A stretch of 64,000 nt of DNA, taken from Sphingomonas sp. QA11. Lineage in GTDB: Bacteria; Pseudomonadota; Alphaproteobacteria; Sphingomonadales; Sphingomonadaceae. Both the position numbers and the translations under genes were made by a program. The stretch covers positions 3,872,501-3,936,500 of the forward strand of contig NZ_CP098774.1 in assembly GCF_028473665.1 (NCBI RefSeq), written 5' to 3'. The notes under the pieces are model-generated. The model did not search any database and was not told the DNA's origin. It saw only the letters and a program-made list of their open reading frames with translations. The stretch's first letter is position 1, and the number at the start of each line of letters is the position of its first letter. Of this stretch, positions 34,407 through 42,805 are shown one piece after another.

Positions 34407-35018
34407 ATGACGTCCTTCGCTACCATTCGCGACCCGCAAACCGACCATCTGCTGACGCCGCAGAACGCGTCCCTGGTGATCATCGACTATCAGCCGGTTC
34501 AGGTCGGCTCGATCCAGTCGATGGAAAAGCGGACGCTGGTCGCCAACATCACCGCCGTCGCCAAGACCGCAAAACTTTTCGGCCTGCCGACAGTCATCGC
34601 CACGGTGAACGTAGCCACCGGGCGCAACCAGCCCACCATCCACCAGATCGCCGAGGTCTTTCCGGACATCACCCCTATCGATCGGACTTCTATCAACGCC
34701 TGGGAGGACAAGGACTTCGTAGCCGCGGTTCACGCCACGGGTCGCAAGAAGCTGATCATGGCCGCCCTCTGGACCGAAGTCTGCCTGGTTCACCCTGCGC
34801 TCGACGCCCTGCGGGAAGGCTTTGAGGTCTATCCGGTTGTCGATGCCGTAGGTGGCACATCCCGTGTGGCTCACGAGGCTGGGCTGTCGCGCCTGATCCA
34901 GGCCGGCGCCCAACCCACCAGTTGGGTGCAGCTGATCTGCGAGTTGCAGCGGGATTGGAACCGCGCCGACACCGTTCCGGGCTTTTCCGACATCCTGTTC
35001 ACCGTTGAGGGGCATTGA
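34407..35018 (+). CDS. Isochorismatase-family cysteine hydrolase (YcaC-like)
   Basis: A 203-residue cysteine hydrolase. The family motifs are present: the aspartate in ASLVIIDYQPVQVG, the lysine region at ATGRKKLIMAALW and the catalytic cysteine in WTEVCLVHPALDAL. The C-terminus (YPVVDAVGGTSRVAHEAGLS) resembles the YcaC group. These enzymes hydrolyse C-N or C-O bonds of amides or vinyl ethers. It lies 30 bases after the epoxide-hydrolase-like gene and its stop overlaps the next gene's start region, so it is co-transcribed. Confidence 0.88.
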   Translation: MTSFATIRDPQTDHLLTPQNASLVIIDYQPVQVGSIQSMEKRTLVANITAVAKTAKLFGLPTVIATVNVATGRNQPTIHQIAEVFPDITPIDRTSINAWEDKDFVAAVHATGRKKLIMAALWTEVCLVHPALDALREGFEVYPVVDAVGGTSRVAHEAGLSRLIQAGAQPTSWVQLICELQRDWNRADTVPGFSDILFTVEGH

Positions 35019-35020
35019 CC

Positions 35021-35833
35021 ATGACGATCCAACCCATCAGCGACGCGGTCGCTGAGGCCAACGCGTCGACGAAACAGCCGGTCATCTTCATCCATGGCCT
35101 GTGGCTGAAGCCCAGTTCCTGGGACCGGTGGGCCGAACTGTTCGAGGCCGGCGGCTATGTGACGCTGGCGCCCGGCTGGCCAGCGGAGATGGGCGGCGCC
35201 GTGGCGCCCGAAACCATCGGCCAGGTCGCGGCTCACTTCGCCGGCGTCGCCGAGGCGCTCGACCGGACCCCGGCCCTCGTCGGCCATTCGTTCGGCGGGC
35301 TGATCGCCCAGATCCTGGCCGGACGCGGGCTCTCCGCCGCGACTGTCGCCATCGACCCAGCACCGTTCCGTGGCGTCCTCCCGCTGCCGATCTCGGCCCT
35401 TCGGTCCGCCTGGCCGGTCTTGCAAAACCCGGCGAACGTCAGCCGGGAGGTTGGCCTCACCCCTGAGCAGTTCCGCTACGCCTTCGGCAACGCAGTGCCT
35501 GAACCTGAGAGCGAGGCGCTATACCAAGCCTATCAGGTGCCGGCGCCTGGCCGGCCGATCTTCCAGGCGGCGGTCGCCAACCTCAATCCATGGACGGAGG
35601 CTCGCGTCGACACCGAGGCCACGCAACGTGGACCGTTGCTGCTGATCTCTGGGGAGCGCGACCACACCGTGCCACCGTCGGTGACCCGTGCCGCCTACGA
35701 ACAGCAGAAACGCAATCGGCATGCAATCACCGAGTTCGTTCAACTTCCGGGGCGCGGCCACTCGCTGACGATCGACAGCGGCTGGCGGGAAGTGGCGGAG
35801 ACAGCTCTGGGGTTCGTGAAACGCTTTCCTTAG
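35021..35833 (+). CDS. Alpha/beta hydrolase
   Basis: A 270-residue alpha/beta hydrolase with PVIFIHGLWLKPSSWDRW, the elbow VGHSFGGLIAQ (serine nucleophile), acid GERDHTVPPS and histidine PGRGHSLTID. ATG 35021 is chosen with GAGGGG upstream; a TTG at 35015 overlapping the previous stop is the alternative. Two different hydrolase folds and one cysteine hydrolase in a row suggest a detoxification or degradation cluster under the LysR regulator, but no substrate can be named. Confidence 0.87.
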   Translation: MTIQPISDAVAEANASTKQPVIFIHGLWLKPSSWDRWAELFEAGGYVTLAPGWPAEMGGAVAPETIGQVAAHFAGVAEALDRTPALVGHSFGGLIAQILAGRGLSAATVAIDPAPFRGVLPLPISALRSAWPVLQNPANVSREVGLTPEQFRYAFGNAVPEPESEALYQAYQVPAPGRPIFQAAVANLNPWTEARVDTEATQRGPLLLISGERDHTVPPSVTRAAYEQQKRNRHAITEFVQLPGRGHSLTIDSGWREVAETALGFVKRFP

Positions 35834-35889
35834 TGACACTTCACGAGTCTTAGGCTGAATGCCCGACCATCTCGTAGATCTCGCATCCG

Positions 35890-36041
35890 GGCAACGTTGC
35901 GCTCATTCAGGCGCAGATTCCAATCGGCGCTTCGGCAGGTCTGCTGAAATCACCGCTACCGCGCTGCATCTCGCCTCGCTCGAGGCAGCTTTCATTGTCG
36001 GCACGGAAATCGTCGCCGACGGCGGCATGAGCGAGCTTTGA
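35890..36041 (+). pseudogene. Short-chain dehydrogenase, C-terminal scrap
   Basis: One frame reads GNVALIQAQIPIG and then, after a one-base deletion, RFGRSAEITATALHLASLEA, ending VGTEIVADGGMSEL with a stop at 36039-36041. This is the last 50 residues of an SDR. The rest of the gene is absent. An intact SDR starts 35 bases later, but its own C-terminus differs, so the scrap is from a different gene. Confidence 0.7.
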
Positions 36042-36075
36042 ACGTAACCAACTCGAACGCATCAGGAGAGACATC

Positions 36076-36867
36076 ATGAACCTCGAACTCAACGACAAAC
36101 TGGCCCTCGTCACCGGCAGCACCGCTGGCATCGGCCACGCAATCGCAGCGGCTCTCGTTCGCGAGGGCGCTCATGTCATCGTCAACGGCCGGACACAGGA
36201 TGCGGTCGATCGTGCGGTCGCTGAACTTGCCGTGATCGGGAGCGGCGTCGTCGAGGGATTTGCGGGCGATCTCGGAACAGAGGACGCCGCCGAGGCGATC
36301 GCGAAACGTTTCCCGAACATCGAGATCCTGGTCAACAACCTCGGCATCTTCGAACCCAAGCCGTTCGAAGAGATTCCGGACGCCGACTGGCGGCACTTCT
36401 TCGACGTCAACGTCCTCTCCGGCGTTCGTCTCGCTCGCCTGTACCTTCCGTCGATGCGGCAGCGCAACTGGGGCCGCATCATCTTCATTTCGAGCGAGAG
36501 CGGACTGCATATCCCGCAGGAAATGGTGCATTACGGCGTGACCAAGGCGGCGCAGATCGCCGCGGCGCGCGGCATCGCCGAATCCGTCGCCGGCACCGCG
36601 ATCACGGTCAACAGCGTATTGCCGGGCCCGACCAAGTCGCGGGGCATCGTCGATTTCGTCGGCGCGCTGCCAGGGTCGGGAGGGAAATCCTTCGCGCAGT
36701 TCGAGACCGAGTTCTTCGAGACAGTCCGGCCGACGTCGCTGATCAAACGCTTCGCGCAGCCCGAGGAAATCGCCGCCATGGTCGCCTATGTGGCGAGCCC
36801 ATTGTCCTCGGCCACCAATGGAGCGGCACTGCGGGTCGATGGCGGCGTGGTGAAAAGCGCGTTCTAA
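36076..36867 (+). CDS. Short-chain dehydrogenase/reductase (SDR)
   Basis: A 263-residue classical SDR. The nucleotide-binding motif is TGSTAGIGHAIAAAL, the NNLG structural motif is in VNNLGIFEP, the catalytic serine precedes YGVTK (Tyr and Lys present), and the C-terminal region is NGAALRVDGGVV. AGGAGA precedes ATG 36076. The substrate is unknown. It follows a scrap of another SDR and could be a separate transcription unit from the hydrolase cluster. Confidence 0.88.
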   Translation: MNLELNDKLALVTGSTAGIGHAIAAALVREGAHVIVNGRTQDAVDRAVAELAVIGSGVVEGFAGDLGTEDAAEAIAKRFPNIEILVNNLGIFEPKPFEEIPDADWRHFFDVNVLSGVRLARLYLPSMRQRNWGRIIFISSESGLHIPQEMVHYGVTKAAQIAAARGIAESVAGTAITVNSVLPGPTKSRGIVDFVGALPGSGGKSFAQFETEFFETVRPTSLIKRFAQPEEIAAMVAYVASPLSSATNGAALRVDGGVVKSAF

Positions 36868-37093
36868 CCGATAGGTCCAACTTCTCTGTAGATCAGGGCC
36901 AAGGGCTTTCAACGCGGAGCGAGTTCTTAAGTAAGTTTACGCTGAAGAGTCAGCTTCGACCGCGCTAACTGGGTCCTGATCTGCACGGGCTTCTCACCGC
37001 AAATCGTGTCTATGTCGCACTATGCCTATTTTATCATGATTTGACGGTCTCCCTCAGAAGGGGTCTGCCGAGAAGAAGGCTCGATCGCTGGGG

Positions 37094-37101
37094 AGGGTTT
37101 T
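37094..37101. repeat. Target-site duplication, left copy
   Basis: AGGGTTTT immediately precedes the left terminal repeat of the transposon and is repeated exactly after the right terminal repeat at 39848-39855. Confidence 0.9.
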
Positions 37102-37285
37102 CCCATAGGCGCTAACTTAACGCGCCTGCCCACCGGTGGCGTGTGCGGTCGTAACAATTGCCGGTAGCACTCGATCATGTTGGGCCGTTCAGCCGATCAA
37201 CGTATCGTCCTAAAACTCGCCATCCCACCGGGATACTCTGTACCATTTTTCCGTATAGAGCAGCTCGTTTCGGAGAAACGCAAAT

Positions 37286-37648
37286 GTGACACAATTAAGT
37301 GGAATTATTCTGTGCATGTCGGTGATGATGCTCATAGCTTTTATGCTTCAGGTAGGTTCAGCCGGCAACGCCGCGCCAGGCACATCCGTGCCAACAGACC
37401 AGACAAAATTTTCAGCGCTCGCTTCGCTGACAGGTCAGGCGTGTCCGTCAAGCGGCGCTTCGGAGGAGATAGTTGTTTGTGGCCGAGCCGATCATCACGG
37501 CCAGCGTCTTGAACGACTTGATCCACGGTTTGAGCAGGGACCATCTGCCACGGGACTTTTTGAACACCATCTGTCGGACAGTACGACCCTGACCGGAGGC
37601 GGCCCGAAGGGCTCGGTAGGAGTCACCTTGAAGGTGGGATTCAAGTAG
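37286..37648 (+). CDS. Small secreted protein of unknown function (transposon passenger)
   Basis: A 120-residue protein starting at GTG 37286 with GGAGAA upstream. Residues 5-25 form a signal peptide or membrane anchor (IILCMSVMMLIAFMLQVG). The mature part holds EEIVVCGRADHHGQR, a block seen in many small exported proteins of sphingomonads, and ends GGPKGSVGVTLKVGFK. I do not recognise a function. It lies inside the transposon, transcribed from the left end towards the transposase. Confidence 0.65.
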   Translation: MTQLSGIILCMSVMMLIAFMLQVGSAGNAAPGTSVPTDQTKFSALASLTGQACPSSGASEEIVVCGRADHHGQRLERLDPRFEQGPSATGLFEHHLSDSTTLTGGGPKGSVGVTLKVGFK

Positions 37649-37698
37649 TCCCAATTTTCGATCCCGATCGAAAATGGCGGACCTTCGCGGTTCGTGGG

Positions 37699-38301
37699 TC
37701 AGAGGTTCAAGACGAACCAGATGACGAAGCCAGCGACGCCGAGGAGCGCGAGCGCGAGCAGCGCACGCACCAGCGGCGGATCCCTGCGCGGGATCTCCGC
37801 TGGCCAAGGCAGCGTCAACGCCCGCAGCGGCGCGACGAAGGCCGCGGTCGCGCCCGCGACACGAACCCAGTCTAGGGCGATCCAGCGCTGTGTCATCGCG
37901 ATCGACTGCGCGTCGGTAATGGTGTCCTTCGGGGAACTGATGCCGTGATAGTAAAGCGCTGCGTTCATCGGCCAGAAGGCGACCACCGTCAGGATCAGCA
38001 GCAACAGGATGCCGACCGACGGTAGACAGAGCAGCCACCGATAACGCCAGGGTGTGCGCCATCCCGTGACCAGCGCGCCGAAACCCGCGACGAGCATTCC
38101 GGCAGACAGTGGGATGAAGAAGACGCCGGTATCGACTGGCCACGCCCTTCCATAGGGCATCATTGCTAGAGACGTGGGTGGATGAGCGCTCCATGCGCCA
38201 GCCAGCACAATCAGATCGAACAGCTTCGCTCCCAGCAGCGGGCCGCCCGACAGGACGGCCAGCCAGAGAAACGCGCGCGTTATGCCTTGCCTATCCGCCA
38301 T
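37699..38301 (-). CDS. DUF1772-like integral membrane protein (transposon passenger)
   Basis: About 200 residues with four hydrophobic segments: AFLWLAVLSGGPLLGAKLFD, a segment with FIPLSAGMLVAGFGALVTGW, LLLLILTVVAFW and a last one at ALLALALLGVAGFVIWFVL. The conserved GAKLFDLIVLAGAWSAHPPT, FWPMNAALYYHG and RWIALDWVRVAGATAAF resemble the DUF1772 (anthrone-oxygenase-like) family. I prefer ATG 38301; a longer product from GTG 38379 is possible. Inside the transposon it is convergent with the small secreted gene. What advantage it gives the element is unknown. Confidence 0.65.
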   Translation of the reverse strand: MADRQGITRAFLWLAVLSGGPLLGAKLFDLIVLAGAWSAHPPTSLAMMPYGRAWPVDTGVFFIPLSAGMLVAGFGALVTGWRTPWRYRWLLCLPSVGILLLLILTVVAFWPMNAALYYHGISSPKDTITDAQSIAMTQRWIALDWVRVAGATAAFVAPLRALTLPWPAEIPRRDPPLVRALLALALLGVAGFVIWFVLNL

Positions 38302-38451
38302 GTCGCCCCGCATCCGTTGGATCGGCCAATAATCCGGGAGCGCGGCCGCAATAGCAATGCTTACCAATTCGCGTTTCACGATCGTTTACGGAACGGCAGC
38401 TATAGCCATCTTGGCTCGGTAACCTGTCTATCAGCAGTCCACTAATGCCGA

Positions 38452-39798
38452 CTATAGGAGTGCCTTGCTCCGCCGACCGCTTAAATGGGTAAAGCGCGAA
38501 GCTGACTGAACTGCGATATTCGTTGCCGAGGTGGCTCGAACAGAGTCCTGGCGGCGTCCGCGAGACATTGACCGATCGGGGCCAGACGGGATCCTCCGAA
38601 AATTGCGACCAAGAGTACGCTCCTCAGGAGTTTTTGCATCCGCCACAACGACAGGTGTGAGCCCGGCGGTGCCGGCAACGCAGGGGGGAAAAGCGAGGCT
38701 GTCGGCGACAGCCTCGTCGATCAACGATCCGAAAATGAGATACGCAGCAAGCCATGAGCGAGCGAGTTGGCTGTCACGCGCCGGTAGCGCATCGATCCCG
38801 AGCCCGCTTTTAAGGCGCTTGAACGCCAGTTCGATCTGCCAGCGCAAGCGATAGGCCGCGATCACATGATCCGCAGGCATCTCTCGCGCGGGTACCGAGG
38901 TTAGTAACAGGAGAAAGTCCGCCGACGCTACCGTCAAAGGATTCGGATGCGCGCCCACCCGCTGCTTCCGTCTATGGTCAAACCATATCGCCTTGCGCGT
39001 CCGTTCTGACGCAGCCTCGTCTTTGCGCCGAATGATCAGACGGGCGCGAAACGTCGAGGCGCTGGACGTTTCTCGCTTGTGGCCGGAATAATCAACAAGC
39101 ACCTCGTGTTCGGATATCTGCCCTGGCTGCATTCCAGCGTAATATGCACTCCAGTCCAGCCTTGCACCGTTCGGCGTCAGCAATCGGATCGTCGACCAGC
39201 CTATCCGCATGATGAAGTCCGCTCCCATCTCCCGCACATGTAGCAATCCCGGTGTGCGGGCGTATCCTCGGTCCGCCAGAACAAGATCGCCCTTCTCGAA
39301 TGTGTGGCGTGACAGACTCTCTCCACCATGCGTATCGTTGATCTCAAGTTGGCTGAACCGCCCTTCGGCTGGATCATAGGTCGCGTGGAGCCGCCAGCTC
39401 GTGCCGCCCTTGCCTGACGAGCGGATCACGCTGCCATCGACGACCCGCAGCCGTCGCCCGGCCTGCCGGGTGCGAACATCATCGCCAAGCAACGATGCGG
39501 CGATATAGCTCAACCAGTCGTCTGCCCCTTTGAGGCGCTTCAACAGTCCGACATCCGACAAATCCGCAATACCGCATCCAGCGGCCCATGCCGCTGCAGA
39601 CCGAAGGCTCATCCCCCCTGGCCCATAGGCCAGTGCCAATCGAAGCATGGTCGCGCCATCCCGAACGATCCGCCTGCGCTTCAACGCGCCGTAATCGCGT
39701 GCGCTTTGATCGAGATCCAGATTGGCCGGCAAACGCGACAGCAACTCACGCCATTCAATGTCGAGATGGGGATGGGTTTCGGAGTCCATCCTCCTCAT
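38452..39798 (-). CDS. IS4-family transposase
   Basis: A 448-residue DDE transposase. The first aspartate lies in RLRVVDGSVIRSSGKGG, the second in KGDLVLADRGYARTPGLLHV, and the YREK-type block with glutamate is in YRLRWQIELAFKRLKSGLGI. It is full length without frameshift. ATG 39789 is an alternative start three codons in. The C-terminal 60 residues are basic and less typical. It starts 32 bases inside the right terminal repeat, in the usual position. Confidence 0.9.
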   Translation of the reverse strand: MRRMDSETHPHLDIEWRELLSRLPANLDLDQSARDYGALKRRRIVRDGATMLRLALAYGPGGMSLRSAAAWAAGCGIADLSDVGLLKRLKGADDWLSYIAASLLGDDVRTRQAGRRLRVVDGSVIRSSGKGGTSWRLHATYDPAEGRFSQLEINDTHGGESLSRHTFEKGDLVLADRGYARTPGLLHVREMGADFIMRIGWSTIRLLTPNGARLDWSAYYAGMQPGQISEHEVLVDYSGHKRETSSASTFRARLIIRRKDEAASERTRKAIWFDHRRKQRVGAHPNPLTVASADFLLLLTSVPAREMPADHVIAAYRLRWQIELAFKRLKSGLGIDALPARDSQLARSWLAAYLIFGSLIDEAVADSLAFPPCVAGTAGLTPVVVADAKTPEERTLGRNFRRIPSGPDRSMSRGRRQDSVRATSATNIAVQSASRFTHLSGRRSKALL

Positions 39799-39847
39799 GA
39801 ATCACAGACTGAGTCTTGCCGTCCACCTCTAAGTTAGCGCCTATGGG

Positions 39848-39855
39848 AGGGTTTT
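39848..39855. repeat. Target-site duplication, right copy
   Basis: AGGGTTTT directly follows the right terminal repeat and matches 37094-37101. Removing the element restores the sequence GGGGAGGGTTTTCCCC. Confidence 0.9.
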
Positions 39856-39919
39856 CCCCTTGCAGGATCTGACACGGCGAAATGTTGATCAGAATCTCGT
39901 TCGAAAAGGTCCGACCGAT

Positions 39920-40237
39920 TTAGGGCGGTACACTGCGCCCAACCTGAGGCGCATTCGCATAGCCGCGGGCATGGTCGACACGCTCCGGTATGCGCTCATG
40001 GTCGAAATGGAACATTTTCTCGCGAAAATAGAAGTCTTCGAGGAGTGTAGGGCCTCGAGCACCCTGTTTAAGGCTATTCTGATCGTCCGCGACCGGAATG
40101 CCTTGCGCTGTGGTGAGTGTGGCAACGTCGTCGCCAGCGACTTGATGCGCTCCGGTTCCGACGCGCTCGTCGAATACGGGGCTGTCAAAGATATCGGCTA
40201 CCACTCGACTGGCCTCGGTTGCGCGTTTCGTCGGCAC
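39920..40237 (-). pseudogene. Catalase, N-terminal fragment
   Basis: Reading leftward from 40237: GAHQVAGDDVATLTTAQGIP, then VADDQNSLKQGARGPTLLED, then FREKMFHFDHERIPERVDHA. This is the opening of a clade 2 (KatE-type) catalase, including the FDHERIPERVxHARG region that ends in the catalytic histidine. After HARG the match stops with a different sequence and a stop codon. The remaining 600 or so residues are absent. The break lies about 65 bases from the transposon's right end, but since the transposon has an intact duplication it did not itself delete the gene. Confidence 0.75.
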
Positions 40238-40432
40238 GCGCGATTTCGCCGCGCGGTGGGGTCTTTGCCATCACGAATTCTCACCTGTTTATGGTCTGAC
40301 GGGCCAATCCGGGCCGTTGCCGACATGAGCGGCTCGTTCATCGATCGGTTTCCGCAATATCTTCACGATTCACATAGATCATGACGAATTACGGGACGGT
40401 GCGGGATCAGTAGCGGATCACGACGGTTTAGC

Positions 40433-40446
40433 CCAGGTCAACCTGG
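40433..40446. promoter_or_regulatory. Candidate operator upstream of the Crp/Fnr gene
   Basis: CCAGGT-CA-ACCTGG lies 22 bases before ATG 40468, in the place of a promoter-overlapping operator. It does not look like a Crp site (TGTGA-N6-TCACA), so its protein is unknown. Confidence 0.35.
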
Positions 40447-40467
40447 TCAGGGATTCTGCGCGTTCTA

Positions 40468-41205
40468 ATGTTTATGGACCGACTTCTCATGCATCGTCGC
40501 GGTGTCGAACTGACGCAGGATGAGCATGCCCTCCTGGAAAACGCGATCAGCGAGGTGCGCACACTCAATGCGCGCTCGACCTTGATCGAGGCCGGCCAAC
40601 GGGTCGATGTCAGCACTTATTTGATCGACGGGATCATGTCCCGCTTCATCGACGACAAGCATGGATTGCGACAGTTGGTCGCCGTGCATGTTTCGGGCGA
40701 GTTCGTCGATCTTCACGCCTATCCGATGCGCGAATTGGATCATTCGATCGGCGCCCTGACGACGGCGACAGTCGCTATCGTGCCGCATAGCGCACTCAGG
40801 GAGATTCTCGATCCGCGCCCCGACCTTGCCCGCAAGCTCTGGTTCTCGACGCTGATCGATGCTGCCATGCACCGCGCCTGGTTGTTCCGGGTCGGGCGGC
40901 TCGATGCGGTCGGCCGCGTGTCGCATTTTTTATGTGAGATCAATACGCGACTTCACGCGGTAGGGCTGTCGGATGGTCACCGCTTCGCGCTGGCGCTGAC
41001 CCAGGCGGACATCGCCGAAATTTGCGGTCTGACGACCGTTCACACCAACCGCTCGTTTCGTCAACTGCGCGAGGCCGGGCTCTGTCAGATGCGCGGGTCG
41101 TTTGTCGAAATCACCGATCCAGTCGCGCTCGCTGCGCGGGGCGATTTTTCCCCGGACTATCTCTACCTCGCGGTTCCAAATCTTGGAGAACATGATGCCC
41201 GATAA
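40468..41205 (+). CDS. Crp/Fnr family transcriptional regulator
   Basis: A 245-residue regulator with an N-terminal cyclic-nucleotide-binding-like beta-barrel (LIEAGQRVDVSTYLIDGIMS, VHVSGEFVDLHAYPM) and a C-terminal helix-turn-helix (ALTQADIAEICGLTTVHTNR). No cysteines are placed as for an Fe-S cluster in Fnr. Crp/Fnr proteins of this branch often respond to nitrogen or redox state in alphaproteobacteria. It is upstream of and in the same direction as the cyanophycin cluster, and its end overlaps a small gene, so it may control that cluster. Confidence 0.87.
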   Translation: MFMDRLLMHRRGVELTQDEHALLENAISEVRTLNARSTLIEAGQRVDVSTYLIDGIMSRFIDDKHGLRQLVAVHVSGEFVDLHAYPMRELDHSIGALTTATVAIVPHSALREILDPRPDLARKLWFSTLIDAAMHRAWLFRVGRLDAVGRVSHFLCEINTRLHAVGLSDGHRFALALTQADIAEICGLTTVHTNRSFRQLREAGLCQMRGSFVEITDPVALAARGDFSPDYLYLAVPNLGEHDAR

Positions 41206-41380
41206 TTCAGCGACCGAGCCGTTTAGCGAACCCGGGGTTGCGACGGTTGAGGAAGGCTATGTGATACTTGATGGACCGGACGGAATTGCCATCACACTGA
41301 CCGCTTGGGCCGCAGTGGAGACCGGGCGCAGCTTGGTCGCGGCTGGGGAGGAAGCCTTGCGTCAAGCCGGCATTCCTTGA
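41192..41380 (+). CDS. Small conserved protein overlapping the Crp/Fnr gene
   Basis: A 62-residue protein with the pattern GVATVEEGYVILDGPDGIAI followed by a helix (GRSLVAAGEEALRQAG). It has no signal peptide or cysteine pair. GGAG precedes ATG 41192, which overlaps the end of the Crp/Fnr gene by 14 bases, a sign of co-translation. Small proteins of this pattern are familiar next to Crp/Fnr genes in sphingomonads; the role is unknown. Confidence 0.7.
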   Translation: MMPDNSATEPFSEPGVATVEEGYVILDGPDGIAITLTAWAAVETGRSLVAAGEEALRQAGIP

Positions 41381-41495
41381 ATATCGGCGTGGCCACGGTC
41401 GATGCAGTGGTCCCGATTAACTTTAAGCAATATGATTTACCCGTTCCGGCCATGATTGGGCCGGAACGAGCTCCGGCGGCAGTGGTTTAGCGGCC

Positions 41496-42197
41496 ATGAC
41501 AAAATCCAGCTCGTTGTTCCCGTGGAAGTCGCCCGAAGAGAGCGCGCTGCCGCAAGCCCTTTTTGACCGTGTCGCTGACGCGGCGTTCCCCTGTGTTGGC
41601 GCCAAGGCGGCAATGGCGCGGGGTTCCTTGGAAGTGCTCGTTGCGCGTGATCTGCGCAGTGCGTGGGACGATGTGCGCATTCACGACCGGCTGATCCATT
41701 TCGCCGAGGAATCACGCCAGGACGAAGGCCTGTTCAACAGTCTCGCGGTCATGTTTGAAGGCCCCGACACGCTGTCGGAAAACGAATTCGAGCACCATTT
41801 GTGGAACCGCGTGCAGTCGCTGTCCGACAAGGATCTGTGGCGCGGTCAGGCATATGACGGCGCGGTCAGCAGCGACCCTGCCGACCCGCATTTTTCACTA
41901 TCTTTCGGCGGCGAAGCATTCTTCGTCGTCGGCTTGCATCCGCGAGCGAACCGCCCGGCGCGGCGCTTTCCCTATCCTGTCATGGTGTTCAATCCGCACG
42001 CCCAGTTCGAGACGCTGCGAGCGCAAGGCAAATATGAAGGCATACGCGAGAAGATCATGGTTCGTGATGAAGCGTTGGCCGGATCGCGCAATCCGATGCT
42101 GGCGCGTCACGGCACGACGAGCGAGGCGCGACAATATTCGGGCCGTCATGTCAATTCCGACTGGAAATGCCCCTTTCAGTATAAGGGCGCACAATGA
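41496..42197 (+). CDS. YqcI/YcgG (GntA-like) family protein, probable heme-dependent N-hydroxylase
   Basis: A 233-residue member of the YqcI/YcgG family. The opening AFPCVGAKAAMARGSLEVLV, the middle FEHHLWNRVQSLSDKDLW and the end FPYPVMVFNPHAQFETLRAQ are the family's blocks. The described member GntA hydroxylates a guanidino nitrogen in guanitoxin biosynthesis with heme. The family's FPC and GAK positions are present here. The gene overlaps the DUF1989 gene by four bases and leads the cyanophycin cluster, so an arginine- or guanidine-related substrate is attractive, but not shown. Confidence 0.8.
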   Translation: MTKSSSLFPWKSPEESALPQALFDRVADAAFPCVGAKAAMARGSLEVLVARDLRSAWDDVRIHDRLIHFAEESRQDEGLFNSLAVMFEGPDTLSENEFEHHLWNRVQSLSDKDLWRGQAYDGAVSSDPADPHFSLSFGGEAFFVVGLHPRANRPARRFPYPVMVFNPHAQFETLRAQGKYEGIREKIMVRDEALAGSRNPMLARHGTTSEARQYSGRHVNSDWKCPFQYKGAQ

Positions 42198-42805
42198 GCG
42201 AGATCCATGAGATCGCGGAGCGCAGTGGCACGGCGTTCCGGCTCGGCCGGGGTGATCGCCTTGTCGTCATCGATCCGCGCGGCGAGCAAGTCGCCGACCT
42301 GCTCGCGTTCGACGCCGATGATCCGACAGAGGCGATATCATCGGGCCGCACGCTCGACTATGCCGAAACCATTTATCTTACGACGGGTCACAAGCTCTAT
42401 TCCAATAAATCGCGCGTGATGCTCGAGATCGTCGAAGATACGGTGGGCCGGCACGACTTTCTGCTGACGCCGTGTTCGGTCGATACTTTTGTGCATTTCT
42501 ATCCCGACCTGCCCATACATCGCGGCTGTTTCGGGAACCTCGCTGCGGCGCTCGCCCCCTTCGGTATCACGCCCGATCGTATTCCGACCGCGTTCAATTG
42601 CTTCATGAATGTACCGGTCGATGGCGAAACCGGCAAATTGCGCGTGCTCCCACCGATCAGCAAGGCGGGCGACCACATCACATTTCGCGCCGAGCGCGAT
42701 CTCATCATTGGGCTGACCGCCTGTTCAGCGCCAGATTCCAACGGGGGTTCCTTCAAGCCGATCCACTACCGCATCGACCTCATTGAAGGGATGAGTGATG
42801 GGTGA
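42194..42805 (+). CDS. DUF1989 (urea carboxylase-associated) family protein
   Basis: A 203-residue DUF1989 protein with GDRLVVIDPRGEQVADLLAF, LTPCSVDTF, FNCFMNVPVDGETGKLRVLP and LIIGLTACSAPDSN. Two members of the family form carboxyguanidine deiminase (CgdAB) of guanidine degradation; others are uncharacterised. Only one copy is present here and no urea or guanidine carboxylase is adjacent. It overlaps the YqcI-type gene and the cyanophycin synthetase by a few bases, so it is translated with them. Confidence 0.82.
   Translation: MSEIHEIAERSGTAFRLGRGDRLVVIDPRGEQVADLLAFDADDPTEAISSGRTLDYAETIYLTTGHKLYSNKSRVMLEIVEDTVGRHDFLLTPCSVDTFVHFYPDLPIHRGCFGNLAAALAPFGITPDRIPTAFNCFMNVPVDGETGKLRVLPPISKAGDHITFRAERDLIIGLTACSAPDSNGGSFKPIHYRIDLIEGMSDG

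Larger units (their letters stand above)
37102..39847. mobile_element. IS4-family transposon with passenger genes (2746 bp)
   Basis: CCCATAGGCGCTAACTTA at 37102-37119 is repeated inverted and without mismatch at 39830-39847. The outer ends are flanked by the eight-base direct repeat AGGGTTTT (37094-37101 and 39848-39855). Together they show a unit that inserted as a whole, and recently enough to keep ends and duplication intact. It contains an IS4-family transposase at the right and two other genes at the left (37286-37648 and 37699-38301). A simple IS of this family is about 1.5 kb, and I see no second copy of the terminal repeat near 38440, so the extra 1.3 kb is inside the mobile unit. Confidence 0.9.

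Noticed and set aside
39860..40384. Rightward frame of 174 residues beside the transposon
   Set aside because: It is antisense to the catalase fragment, which has a recognisable protein sequence.
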